Assembly (NCBI GenBank): GCA_965277835.1
Contig: OZ255841.1
Location: 248,001-312,000 of the forward strand
From: Arcticimaribacter sp965277835
Lineage (GTDB): Bacteria; Bacteroidota; Bacteroidia; Flavobacteriales; Flavobacteriaceae
DNA: 64,000 nt
Direction: 5' to 3'
The position numbers and the translations under genes were made by a program. Shown piece after piece: positions 1 through 7,776 of this stretch. The notes below the pieces were generated by a model. It did not search any database, was not told where the DNA came from, and saw nothing but the letters and a program-made list of their open reading frames with translations. Position 1 is the first letter of the stretch; every line of letters starts with the position of its first letter.

Positions 1-217
1 GAGACAGTCCTTGTGTATTTTTTCCTAAGGTATATTTGTTAATACGATTAGTACCCACACCCATAATGCCTCGCATGCCACCTGTTCCAAATTCTAGGTT
101 TTTATAAAACGAATCTTCAAGCTCAATAGGGTTTTTCATTAGCTCAGACACCTTAGTTTGCGTATCTGTATCAAATGGGTAACCTTGCCAAAGTTTAGCT
201 TTTTCGAGGATATTCAT
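1..217 (-). CDS. phosphoglucomutase/phosphomannomutase (5' end only)
   Basis: Partial gene that runs off the left edge; the N-terminal 72 residues are readable. It starts MNILEKAKLWQGYPF and contains LEFGTGGMRGIMGVGTNRI, the substrate-phosphate loop typical of the alpha-D-phosphohexomutase family in Bacteroidota. The enzyme interconverts hexose-1- and hexose-6-phosphates in the cytoplasm. The catalytic phosphoserine segment lies outside the window. Its ATG shares bases with the stop of the upstream glycosyltransferase (TAATG), so the two are probably co-transcribed and translationally coupled. The family is firm; substrate preference (glucose or mannose) cannot be decided. Confidence 0.88.
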   Translation of the reverse strand, partial: MNILEKAKLWQGYPFDTDTQTKVSELMKNPIELEDSFYKNLEFGTGGMRGIMGVGTNRINKYTLGKNTQGLS

Positions 218-1164
218 TATTTTTTTAAAGTTTCACGAATGGTGTAGTGCTGTGTATTCTTTTTTTGGTTTATCCAAAGTTCTCCCAAAAAGCCAGCGAC
301 AAAGAATTGTGTTCCCAAAATCATTGTGGTTAATGCAATATAAAATTCGGGTCGTTGTGTAATTAAGCGACCGTCTGTGTTGAAATATAACTTATCGGCT
401 CCTAAAAAAAGAGCGCTACAAAAACCAATTATAAACATTATAATTCCCCAAAAACCAAAAAAGTGCATAGGGCGTTTTCCAAATTTATTAAGGAAACTCA
501 GTGTAACAAGGTCAAGAAAACCATTAACAAATCTATTCCACCCAAACTTTGTAGTACCATATTTTCGTGCCTGATGCTGTACAATCTGTTCTTCAATTTT
601 AGTGAAACCAGCGTGGGCAGCTAGTACAGGAATAAAACGGTGCATTTCTCCAAAAACGGCTATGGTTTTTATAACATCTTTTTTATAGGCTTTTATACCA
701 CAATTAAAATCGTGTAGTTTTATACCAGAAGTTCGGCGGGCTACCCAGTTAAATAGTTTTGAAGGTATGTTTTTTAAGAACAAGGAATCATATCGCTTTT
801 TTTTCCAACCCGATATTAAATCTAAATCCTCATTTAGTATTCTATTATATAGATTGATAATTTCGCTAGGAGCGTCTTGCAAATCGGCATCTAGTGTAAT
901 AACCACATTGCCCGATGACTGAGCAAAGCCTGCATGCAGTGCTTGAGATTTACCAAAATTATTAGAAAACCGTATGCCATAGGTGTTCCTATGTGACTGA
1001 TGCAATTTTAGAATTTCTTTCCAAGAACTATCTGTGCTTCCATCGTCAATAAAAATAATTTCGAATTCTATTTTGGTCGAAGTTAGCTCATCTAAAATCC
1101 ACTGATGCAATTCAGGAAGAGATTCTGCTTCGTTTAGAAGCGGTATAATAATCGATAAATCCAT
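217..1164 (-). CDS. GT2 family polyprenyl-phosphate glycosyltransferase with C-terminal membrane segments
   Basis: A 315-residue GT-A glycosyltransferase of family 2. The nucleotide-sugar site is visible as IDDGSTD (about residues 39-45) and the metal-binding DADLQD as residues 92-97. Two hydrophobic segments near residues 235-255 and 275-295 anchor it in the inner membrane. This is the layout of DPM1/ArnC/GtrB-like enzymes that load a sugar onto a polyprenyl phosphate for envelope glycan or glycoprotein synthesis. It overlaps the downstream sugar-phosphate mutase by one base, which fits a sugar-activation role. The exact sugar is unknown. A -7 box lies 15 bp upstream of its ATG. Confidence 0.88.
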   Translation of the reverse strand: MDLSIIIPLLNEAESLPELHQWILDELTSTKIEFEIIFIDDGSTDSSWKEILKLHQSHRNTYGIRFSNNFGKSQALHAGFAQSSGNVVITLDADLQDAPSEIINLYNRILNEDLDLISGWKKKRYDSLFLKNIPSKLFNWVARRTSGIKLHDFNCGIKAYKKDVIKTIAVFGEMHRFIPVLAAHAGFTKIEEQIVQHQARKYGTTKFGWNRFVNGFLDLVTLSFLNKFGKRPMHFFGFWGIIMFIIGFCSALFLGADKLYFNTDGRLITQRPEFYIALTTMILGTQFFVAGFLGELWINQKKNTQHYTIRETLKK

Positions 1165-1178
1165 AGCTTTTACTATTG

Positions 1179-1186
1179 CAAAGCTA
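1179..1186 (-). promoter_or_regulatory. Bacteroidota -7 promoter box for the GT2 gene
   Basis: The minus strand reads TAGCTTTG, a match to the Bacteroidota sigma-ABfr consensus TAnnTTTG, 15 bp before the glycosyltransferase ATG. No clear -33 TTG element was found. It suggests that the GT2-mutase pair has its own promoter independent of the DUF4199 gene upstream. Confidence 0.45.
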
Positions 1187-1198
1187 CAAAATTATAGC

Positions 1199-1723
1199 TT
1201 ATTCTGGGCGATTACGTTTTAGGAATAATCCAGTAACTAGCGAGATAATAAGCCCAAAAAAGAGGCTGATAATGATTATAAATGCACTACTAATCATAGG
1301 TCCAGAAAACTTTTCTTGCATAGATTCTACCTGAGCAATCATTTCTGGTGTTGCTGTGGGGTTCTTTTCTAAAAATTGATCCATTCCCGCCTGAAGCGTT
1401 TTGCTCATCATCTCAGGGTCTAATACGTTAGACAGTAAAAGAAAATATACAACACCAATTATTGCGCTAATTGCGGTAGTTCCAAGCCCTATTTTTATGC
1501 CTTGCCCTAAACTCATAAAACCACCGTTATCTTTTCGATAGGTGTATTGTGCAAACCCAATAACACTTAATGAAATAACAAGGTTTACAATATTTATACT
1601 GGTTTCTCTTTTCCAATGCATATCTAAGAAAAATAACATAAGCCCAAATGCCACAGAAATTCCTGCTAGTATAACGCCATATTGTTGTGCATATTTTTTG
1701 ATTGGTAAATCTTGATTTTCCAT
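1199..1723 (-). CDS. DUF4199 family membrane protein
   Basis: A 174-residue integral membrane protein with four hydrophobic segments (near residues 15-32, 42-60, 80-97 and 145-168) and a central hydrophilic loop. Sequence and topology match DUF4199, a family common in Flavobacteriia and often encoded directly upstream of a GT2 glycosyltransferase and the phosphohexomutase, as here. No catalytic motif is visible and the function is unknown. It probably assists membrane-associated glycan metabolism; this is inferred only from its neighbours. Confidence 0.8.
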   Translation of the reverse strand: MENQDLPIKKYAQQYGVILAGISVAFGLMLFFLDMHWKRETSINIVNLVISLSVIGFAQYTYRKDNGGFMSLGQGIKIGLGTTAISAIIGVVYFLLLSNVLDPEMMSKTLQAGMDQFLEKNPTATPEMIAQVESMQEKFSGPMISSAFIIIISLFFGLIISLVTGLFLKRNRPE

Positions 1724-1757
1724 AATTACGTTGTTTTAAATTATTTAGTTTTTTAAG

Positions 1758-1789
1758 TTGGCTAAATTTAGAAAAAACAATTACATTTG
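1758..1789 (+). promoter_or_regulatory. Promoter of rpmE (TTG-N21-TAnnTTTG)
   Basis: TTG at 1758-1760 is followed after 21 bp by TACATTTG at 1782-1789, a full match to the Bacteroidota -33/-7 consensus. Transcription should begin near 1795, giving a leader of about 18 nt before the rpmE ATG. Confidence 0.65.
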
Positions 1790-1812
1790 CACACGATATT
1801 AAAATAATTTTT

Positions 1813-2064
1813 ATGAAGCCAGGTATACACCCAGAGAATTATAGGTTAGTAGCTTTTAAGGATATGTCAAATGATGATATTTTTTTGACAAAGTCAACTG
1901 TTAATGCAAAAGAAACTATAGAAGTTGAAGGAACAGAATATCCTTTAGTTAAACTTGAAATTTCGAGAACATCTCATCCTTACTACACAGGTAAAACGAA
2001 ATTGGTTGACACTGCAGGAAGAATTGATAAATTCAAAAACAAATATTCGAAGTTTAAGAAATAA
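1813..2064 (+). CDS. rpmE: 50S ribosomal protein L31, type B
   Basis: An 83-residue protein beginning MKPGIHPENYRLVAFKD, with the SHPYYTG and TAGRIDKFKNKYS signatures of L31. It is the longer type B form and lacks the zinc-binding cysteines of the C+ form, so it needs no zinc. L31 sits on the central protuberance of the large subunit and contributes to the bridge with the small subunit. It is transcribed alone: a consensus promoter lies upstream and a rho-independent terminator follows 25 bp after the stop codon. Confidence 0.96.
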   Translation: MKPGIHPENYRLVAFKDMSNDDIFLTKSTVNAKETIEVEGTEYPLVKLEISRTSHPYYTGKTKLVDTAGRIDKFKNKYSKFKK

Positions 2065-2088
2065 TTTTTTCGAATTAAACCTTATAAT

Positions 2089-2120
2089 AAAGCTGTCAAT
2101 ATTCTTAGGCAGCTTTTTTT
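2089..2120 (+). terminator. rho-independent terminator of rpmE
   Basis: Inverted repeat AAGCTGtC / GgCAGCTT (2089-2097 and 2108-2115) with a short AT-rich loop, followed by a run of T residues. It lies 25 bp after the rpmE stop codon. Confidence 0.75.
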
Positions 2121-2207
2121 ATATCTTAGCGTTAAATAAACTTGCTTGTAAAAAATATACCTTTAAGAATTAATTTGAGTTTCGATGATGATTAGTTTAT
2201 ATTAATT

Positions 2208-3395
2208 ATGTCAAAAAAATTGAACATTATACTTTTTGATGGTCCAGAACGCGCCAATTTACTTCCTTTCACGTATGTGCGCCCTGTAGCTGAGTTGAGG
2301 ATTGGAATTGACACGCTGCACAAAAAATGGGATGCCTTAACAGGGGTTAATTGTTCTATAGCCACCCAAGATTATTTGTCTAAAAAGTTTCCAATCTACA
2401 TTCAAAAGCTCAATTACTTTGTTAATGCGTCTTATGTGCCAACAGAATCGGTAGTCGCTCAGATAAATAATTTAAACGATAATGAAACGCTAGTTTATAA
2501 AGGAAAGCCAGTAGTTTATTGTACAACCTCTTCTGTTGTTCCAAAAAGTTCAGATGGTTTTATAAGTATTGATGTTGAAGGAGAATTAATTCAAATAGAA
2601 ACTTGCCCTGATTTGTTTTCTAAGAATGAGGCTGTGTTGAGGATGGATTTTGATAGAATTACGAAAGGGCGTACGTCACAAGAATTAGACAATTCAAACC
2701 GATTAATTTGCCCAGAGCATATTTTTGTTGAACCTGGGGCACAAGTTTCTTGTGCAATATTAAATGCTACTGATGGACCAATTTATATTGGTGCGAATGT
2801 TACAATTTTAGAAGGTTCATTACTTAGAGGGGCTATAGCACTTTGTAGTGATGTAATAGTTAAAATGGGAACCAAAATTTATGGAGGTACTACGGTAGGA
2901 CCTAACTCTAAAGTAGGAGGTGAATTAAATAATGTTCTGTTTTTAGGAAATTCAAATAAGTCGCACGAAGGGTTTTTAGGAAACGCAGTAATAGGTGAGT
3001 GGTGTAATATAGGAGCAGCTACTGATGCTTCGAACATGAAAAATAATTATGCTATGGTTCAGCTATGGAACTATGCAGCAGAAAACTTTGTCGAAACCGA
3101 TTTGCAGTTTTGTGGGCTTTTATTTGGAGATTATAGCAGGTGTGCAATTCATTCTATGTTTAATACAGCTACTGTAGTTGGAGTTAGTTCTAATATTTTT
3201 GGTGCAGGGTTTCCAAAGAGATTTATCCCTAGTTTTAGTTATGGTGGAGCAGAAGGCTTTGAGACATATATGCTCTCAAAAGCTATAGATGCTAGTAAGG
3301 CTATGATGGAGCGTAGGGGTATAGAGTTATCAGAAATGGATAAAGATATTCTTAAAACTGTTTTTGAAAAATCGTCAGTTTGGCGAAACGATTAA
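2208..3395 (+). CDS. GlmU-like sugar nucleotidyltransferase with left-handed beta-helix
   Basis: A 395-residue two-domain protein. The N-terminal half resembles a degenerate nucleotidyltransferase fold (RPVAELRIGIDTL near residue 25). The C-terminal half, from about residue 165, has hexapeptide repeats of a left-handed beta-helix typical of GlmU and other acyltransferases. In Bacteroidota this family is usually called GlmU family protein. A role in UDP-sugar or amino-sugar metabolism is likely, but the classical GlmU pyrophosphorylase motif is not intact, so it should not be taken as the essential GlmU without a test. mtaB follows after 24 bp, so co-transcription is likely. Confidence 0.75.
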   Translation: MSKKLNIILFDGPERANLLPFTYVRPVAELRIGIDTLHKKWDALTGVNCSIATQDYLSKKFPIYIQKLNYFVNASYVPTESVVAQINNLNDNETLVYKGKPVVYCTTSSVVPKSSDGFISIDVEGELIQIETCPDLFSKNEAVLRMDFDRITKGRTSQELDNSNRLICPEHIFVEPGAQVSCAILNATDGPIYIGANVTILEGSLLRGAIALCSDVIVKMGTKIYGGTTVGPNSKVGGELNNVLFLGNSNKSHEGFLGNAVIGEWCNIGAATDASNMKNNYAMVQLWNYAAENFVETDLQFCGLLFGDYSRCAIHSMFNTATVVGVSSNIFGAGFPKRFIPSFSYGGAEGFETYMLSKAIDASKAMMERRGIELSEMDKDILKTVFEKSSVWRND

Positions 3396-3419
3396 TAACA
3401 TTAATTTTTCATAAAGAAA

Positions 3420-4769
3420 TTGGACTCATTAGTTGCCGACACTGTTGTTGATTTAAAAAAAACGCGAGTAGCTTTTTATACGCTTGGTTGTAAACTCAAT
3501 TTTTCTGAAACAGTTTCGATAGCGGATAATTTTTCAGAAGAACACTATGAGAATGTTTCTTTTGAATTACCCGCAGATATATATGTGATTAACACGTGTT
3601 CTGTTACCGAGAATGCAGATAAACGATTTAAATCGTTGGTAGCAAAGGCAATGCGTCAAAACTCAGAAGCTTTCGTTGTGGCTATAGGGTGCTATGCCCA
3701 ATTACAACCCGAAGCCCTTGCCAAAATTGATGGCGTAGATTTGGTGTTAGGAGCTTCCGAGAAATTTAAATTAACCCAGTATTTAGATGACCTTACTAAA
3801 AAAGAAGAAGGAGAAGTTCATTCTTGTGAAATAGACACGGTTACTCAATACGATAGTAGCTTTTCGACAGGTGGAGATAGAACAAGAGCTTTTTTGAAAG
3901 TACAAGACGGGTGTGACTATAAATGTACATACTGCACAATTCCTTTAGCGCGAGGTGTTTCTAGGAGCGATACCTTAGATAATGTAGTAAGAAATGCAAA
4001 GGAAATAGCAAGTAAAAACATCAAAGAAATTGTTTTGACAGGGGTTAATATTGGCGATTTCGGGAAAGGAGAATTTGGAATAAAAAGCCATGATCATACT
4101 TTTTTAGATTTGATAAAAGCACTAGATAAAATAGAGAACATTGACCGTATTCGAATCTCATCAATTGAACCCAACTTATTGAAAGATGAGATTATCAATT
4201 TTGTAGGGAAAAGCAAATCGTTTGTACCACATTTTCATATTCCTTTGCAAAGTGGTAGCGATGTAATTTTGAAGCGTATGCGAAGACGCTATTTATCGCA
4301 ACTCTATACCGATAGGGTTTCTACCATAAAACAAGCTATGCCCCATGCTTGTATAGGGGTAGATGTAATCGTTGGTTTTCCAGGGGAAACAGACGAAGAG
4401 TTTTTAAAGACGTATAAATTTCTTGCCAATTTAGATATTTCATACCTCCATGTATTTAGCTATTCGGAGCGACCAAATACGGTAGCAAAAGAAATGGGCG
4501 ATGTCGTTCCGACACACATAAGAAAAAAGCGTAGTAAAATGCTTCGAGGGTTGTCTGTTAAAAAGCGACATTTTTTTTATGAATCTCAGTTAGGGCTTAA
4601 CCGAACTGTTCTTTTCGAAGGGGAAAACAAAAAAGGGTATATCACTGGTTTTACTGATAATTATGTAAAAGTAAGAACCCCATGGGACCCTAGTTTAGTT
4701 AATAAACTATGCCAAGTTAAACTTAATAGAATTGATGAAGAAGGGTATGTAAGAGGGACTATAGTTTAA
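3420..4769 (+). CDS. mtaB: tRNA t6A37 methylthiotransferase MtaB
   Basis: A 449-residue radical-SAM methylthiotransferase that converts t6A37 of tRNA to ms2t6A. The N-terminal UPF0004 domain carries the three cysteines of the auxiliary 4Fe-4S cluster (C24 in TLGCKLNFSE, C60 in INTCSVT, C91 in GCYAQ). The radical-SAM CxxxCxxC is at C165, C169 and C172 (DGCDYKCTYC). A TRAM-like RNA-binding domain ends the protein. No in-frame ATG precedes C24, so the best start is TTG at 3420. The 3' end overlaps the convergent acetyltransferase gene by 11 bp. Confidence 0.92.
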   Translation: MDSLVADTVVDLKKTRVAFYTLGCKLNFSETVSIADNFSEEHYENVSFELPADIYVINTCSVTENADKRFKSLVAKAMRQNSEAFVVAIGCYAQLQPEALAKIDGVDLVLGASEKFKLTQYLDDLTKKEEGEVHSCEIDTVTQYDSSFSTGGDRTRAFLKVQDGCDYKCTYCTIPLARGVSRSDTLDNVVRNAKEIASKNIKEIVLTGVNIGDFGKGEFGIKSHDHTFLDLIKALDKIENIDRIRISSIEPNLLKDEIINFVGKSKSFVPHFHIPLQSGSDVILKRMRRRYLSQLYTDRVSTIKQAMPHACIGVDVIVGFPGETDEEFLKTYKFLANLDISYLHVFSYSERPNTVAKEMGDVVPTHIRKKRSKMLRGLSVKKRHFFYESQLGLNRTVLFEGENKKGYITGFTDNYVKVRTPWDPSLVNKLCQVKLNRIDEEGYVRGTIV

Positions 4770-5052
4770 TTCCTACAGGTAAAAGCTCTTTGTATTTTTT
4801 GTTTACTCTTAGAAAACTTGCTATCTCAGGGCTAGTAGGTACTATCTTCAGGTTTTTTTCTGCAACTGAATCAAGAACAGCTTTGATAAACTCATCTTTA
4901 AAGGATACGTTATCTAAGCTTTTGGGGACAACTAATTTAGTTAAAAAGATTTTACGTTCTTGTTCGGCATATTCAATTCGTGCAATTGAATCATCAATTG
5001 TAACTTCAAATTGACGTAAAAATTCATTATTTTCGAGGGTGAGTTGACTCAT
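4759..5052 (-). CDS. small GNAT-like N-acetyltransferase (YjdJ/PF14542 type)
   Basis: A 97-residue protein whose pattern (a beta hairpin IARIEYAEQERKIFLTKLVV, a helix, and a terminal segment ending in FLRVNKKYKELL) resembles the miniature GCN5-related acetyltransferases of the Acetyltransf_CG group. Substrates of this group are unknown. The gene is monocistronic and convergent with mtaB, overlapping its end by 11 bp. A minus-strand TAACTTTG box lies about 95 bp upstream (5147-5154). The fold assignment is moderate and the function is unassigned. Confidence 0.65.
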   Translation of the reverse strand: MSQLTLENNEFLRQFEVTIDDSIARIEYAEQERKIFLTKLVVPKSLDNVSFKDEFIKAVLDSVAEKNLKIVPTSPEIASFLRVNKKYKELLPVGIKL

Positions 5053-5173
5053 AGTTTTAGTTAAAATGAATACTTTTTTACTAAGTAAGTGTAAAACCTA
5101 CTTAAAGAAATGTTAAATGAAAAATGTATTTAGTTAGTTTGAAGGGCAAAGTTATAAAATTTTATTAAGAAAA

Positions 5174-5857
5174 ATGAAAAAAAGCGATACTAAGAATAAA
5201 AATAGACCTGCTCTTTACCTTATGCCAGGAATGGCAGCTAGCCCTAAAATTTTTGAGTATATCAATGTATCTGATTTTTTTGAAGTAACCCTTTTATATT
5301 GGATTTCCCCTTTAGATAACGAACCTTTAGGCGGTTATGCTAAACGTATGTGTAAATTAGTGAAGCATAATAACCCAATTCTTTTAGGGGTTTCGTTTGG
5401 TGGGATTCTAGTCCAAGAAATGGCAAAACATATAAAATGCCAAAGCGTAGTTTTGGTTTCGGCGGTTAAGTCTAATAAAGAGTTTTCTCGTACACTTAAA
5501 TTATCAAAGAAAACTAAGGCGCATTACTTACTCCCAACACAGTGGATTAAGAATTTAGAGAGTTTGTCTTTTTTTGTTTTTGGAGACTCAATTAAACGAA
5601 AAGTAGATTTATATAAAAAATATTTATCCGTGAGAGATCCAAATTATTTGAAATGGGCAATTAATTCTTTGGTAAATTGGAAGCAAGAGGTATTTGACCC
5701 TAAAATTATTCACATACATGGAGAAAACGATACTGTGTTTCCAATTGCGAATATTATAAAGACTCCTTATCTTTACATTTTACCGAAAGGTACACATGCT
5801 ATAATTTTAACCCAGTATCAGTGGTTTAACACAGAACTCCCAAAATTATTACTTTAG
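5174..5857 (+). CDS. alpha/beta hydrolase
   Basis: A 227-residue cytoplasmic protein with the nucleophile elbow GVSFG (Ser74), a downstream acid in HGENDTVFP (about Asp186) and a C-terminal histidine in KGTHAII (about His209), forming a plausible Ser-Asp-His triad. The PGMAASPKIF segment near residue 18 supplies the oxyanion region. There is no signal peptide. The lytic transglycosylase gene begins 25 bp downstream on the same strand, so the two may be co-transcribed. An esterase or thioesterase-like activity is likely; the substrate is unknown. Confidence 0.8.
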   Translation: MKKSDTKNKNRPALYLMPGMAASPKIFEYINVSDFFEVTLLYWISPLDNEPLGGYAKRMCKLVKHNNPILLGVSFGGILVQEMAKHIKCQSVVLVSAVKSNKEFSRTLKLSKKTKAHYLLPTQWIKNLESLSFFVFGDSIKRKVDLYKKYLSVRDPNYLKWAINSLVNWKQEVFDPKIIHIHGENDTVFPIANIIKTPYLYILPKGTHAIILTQYQWFNTELPKLLL

Positions 5858-5882
5858 AATTAGTATAAAAACAGAAACGACA

Positions 5883-6821
5883 ATGAAAAACAAGACACAA
5901 TTATTTAAAAACATAACACTTATCATAGTTGGTTTAGGCTTCGTTTTTTTAACAAGTAGTACTTTTTTGAAGCAAGGTCAAAGTGCTTTTAATCAATATG
6001 ATAACACACAGCCATATAAAGTGTATGCATTGAAAATTCTTCCTGAATATACTTTTGCAGGAGAGGCTGTTAAACTTGATGAAGCGGATCTTAGAGAGCG
6101 AATGGACAAGGAACTGTTAGTTAATACATATTGGCAGTCTAACATGATGTTGATGATTAAAAGGAGTAATAAGTATTTTCCGATTATAGAGCCTATATTG
6201 AAAGAAGAAGGAGTTCCTGATGACTTTAAATATTTAGCGGTTATTGAAAGTGGGCTAGAAAATGTAAGATCTCCTGCTGGTGCTAAAGGTGTTTGGCAGA
6301 TATTGAAAACTACAGGAAGAGAAATGAGATTAGAAATTAATTCTAATGTAGATGAACGCTATCATATAGAACTTTCTACTCGTGCTGCTTGCGCTTATTT
6401 GAAAAAAGCTAAAGCTAGGCTAGGCTCTTGGACTCTTGCCGCTGCCGCTTATAATAGAGGCGTTTCTGGTATTAAAAGAGTATTAGAAAAGCAACAAGTT
6501 GATAACTACTATGACTTATTACTTAATAGAGAAACGAGACGATATGTTTTTAGAATTTTAGCAATGAAACAAATATTGTCTAATCCTGCCGAATATGGTT
6601 TTGTTTTTGAAGATAAAGATTTATACAAGCCTGTTGCTGTAAGACACGTAAAGGTTGACACTGCAATTACTAATATTGCAAGTTTTGCAAAACAAATGGG
6701 AATTAATTACAAGCAATTAAAAATTCATAACCCTTGGTTAATAGAGAACCACTTAAATAACGCTTCTCGAAAATTATATCATATTGCGCTACCAGTGGAA
6801 GAGGGTGCTACTAGTCCTTAA
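5883..6821 (+). CDS. lytic murein transglycosylase, SLT domain (MltD-like)
   Basis: A 312-residue exported protein with a hydrophobic N-terminal segment (residues 9-25). The SLT/goose-lysozyme-like domain starts near residue 98; the catalytic glutamate is E122 in AVIESGLENV, followed by the GAKGVWQ and AAAAYNRGVSGI motifs of family 1 transglycosylases. It would cleave peptidoglycan between MurNAc and GlcNAc with 1,6-anhydro formation. The C-terminal tail (residues 255-312) resembles a single degenerate LysM-like segment. The last four bases (TTAA) are shared with the stop of the convergent TPR gene. Confidence 0.85.
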   Translation: MKNKTQLFKNITLIIVGLGFVFLTSSTFLKQGQSAFNQYDNTQPYKVYALKILPEYTFAGEAVKLDEADLRERMDKELLVNTYWQSNMMLMIKRSNKYFPIIEPILKEEGVPDDFKYLAVIESGLENVRSPAGAKGVWQILKTTGREMRLEINSNVDERYHIELSTRAACAYLKKAKARLGSWTLAAAAYNRGVSGIKRVLEKQQVDNYYDLLLNRETRRYVFRILAMKQILSNPAEYGFVFEDKDLYKPVAVRHVKVDTAITNIASFAKQMGINYKQLKIHNPWLIENHLNNASRKLYHIALPVEEGATSP

Positions 6822-7333
6822 ATTTTTTTCATTTGCTGTTGCATTACCTTTATTTGTTGAGTAAGCATATTGTGTTTGTCTAGTTTCTTTGCTTTAGTCA
6901 GCAAAGTAGTAGCGTCTCTTTTTCTTCTTTTCTGCATATAAATTCCGGCTAGGCTAAGATTTGCCATAGCTAAATCCGTATTCATTGACAGCCCCAACTC
7001 AAGCGCTTTTTTGAAGTGTTTTTCTGCTTGAGTTAAATTTGTTTGAGATAAAATAATGCCGTGTAAATAATTATAATACCCTTGTTGCTTTTTTACTAAG
7101 CTTTGCTTAGGGTTCGAAATTCTGTCTAACCATTTTTTAGTGCCTTCAAAATCTTGTTTTCTCAATTTAAGAAAAGCAAGTAAGATGATTTCATTTTTAA
7201 AGTAAAGAAAAATAAACATTCCGGCTAATAGAAGTAAAAAGATACCATTTCCTGTTTCGCCTTCTATAAACTGATATGTACTATATGCAACGGTTAAAAT
7301 TGCGAGAATGAGCTTTATGATTTTTGGAAACAT
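6818..7333 (-). CDS. membrane-anchored TPR-like protein
   Basis: A 171-residue protein with two N-terminal transmembrane segments (residues 3-20 and 28-46) followed by helices with a TPR-like pattern (for example GYYNYLHGIILSQTNLTQAE and the next repeat ending in TLLTKAKKLDK). It is likely an inner-membrane scaffold facing the cytoplasm. No enzymatic motif is visible. It is convergent with the transglycosylase gene, sharing the bases TTAA as stop codons on both strands, and has a -7 box 17 bp upstream of the ATG. Confidence 0.65.
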   Translation of the reverse strand: MFPKIIKLILAILTVAYSTYQFIEGETGNGIFLLLLAGMFIFLYFKNEIILLAFLKLRKQDFEGTKKWLDRISNPKQSLVKKQQGYYNYLHGIILSQTNLTQAEKHFKKALELGLSMNTDLAMANLSLAGIYMQKRRKRDATTLLTKAKKLDKHNMLTQQIKVMQQQMKKI

Positions 7334-7349
7334 GATTATAGATTTTTTG

Positions 7350-7357
7350 CAAAGTTA
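7350..7357 (-). promoter_or_regulatory. -7 promoter box of the TPR gene
   Basis: The minus strand reads TAACTTTG (consensus TAnnTTTG), 17 bp upstream of the ATG at 7333, predicting a leader of about 11 nt. Confidence 0.45.
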
Positions 7358-7455
7358 ACAAAACCATTTCATCATAAATAAAACAAGTAATAGTTTATCT
7401 TAAATTATCTATGTGTATAGAAGTTGTTTTGGCTTATTTGTTTTAAAAAAAAATC

Positions 7456-7485
7456 TTGCCTAAAATAAAAGATATTGTATATTTG
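7456..7485 (+). promoter_or_regulatory. Promoter of rpmH (TTG-N19-TAnnTTTG)
   Basis: TTG at 7456-7458 and TATATTTG at 7478-7485 are separated by 19 bp, a full Bacteroidota consensus promoter, as expected for a highly expressed ribosomal protein gene. The predicted leader is about 46 nt. Confidence 0.7.
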
Positions 7486-7536
7486 CACACACTTTGAAAA
7501 CAAGGCTAAAAGTCTTCATTCAAACATATTTATCTT

Positions 7537-7695
7537 ATGAAAAGAACATTTCAACCCTCGAAAAGAAAGAGAAGAAACAAACACGGATTTCGTGAGCGTA
7601 TGGCATCTGTTAGTGGACGTAAAGTTTTAGCGAGCCGTAGAGCTAAGGGACGTAAAAAAGTATCTGTATCTTCTGAGCCAAGACATAAAAAATAA
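7537..7695 (+). CDS. rpmH: 50S ribosomal protein L34
   Basis: A 52-residue, very basic protein starting MKRTFQPSKRKRRNKHGFRE, followed by RMASVSGRKVLASRRAKGRK; this is the invariant L34 sequence. Bacteroidota L34 carries a short extra tail, here ending SSEPRHKK. It is part of the large ribosomal subunit. It is transcribed from a consensus promoter and closed by a strong terminator. It is not next to dnaA or rnpA, unlike in many other bacteria, as is usual for this phylum. Confidence 0.97.
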   Translation: MKRTFQPSKRKRRNKHGFRERMASVSGRKVLASRRAKGRKKVSVSSEPRHKK

Positions 7696-7716
7696 TGAAT
7701 CAATTTATTGAATTTT

Positions 7717-7750
7717 AAGGTGTTACTTTTTTAAAGTAACACCTTTTTTA
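7717..7750 (+). terminator. rho-independent terminator of rpmH
   Basis: Perfect 13-bp inverted repeat AAGGTGTTACTTT / AAAGTAACACCTT with a 3-nt loop, immediately followed by a T run. It is the strongest terminator in the window and separates rpmH from carB. Confidence 0.9.
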
Positions 7751-7776
7751 TATAATAAATTTAAAATTTATAATGA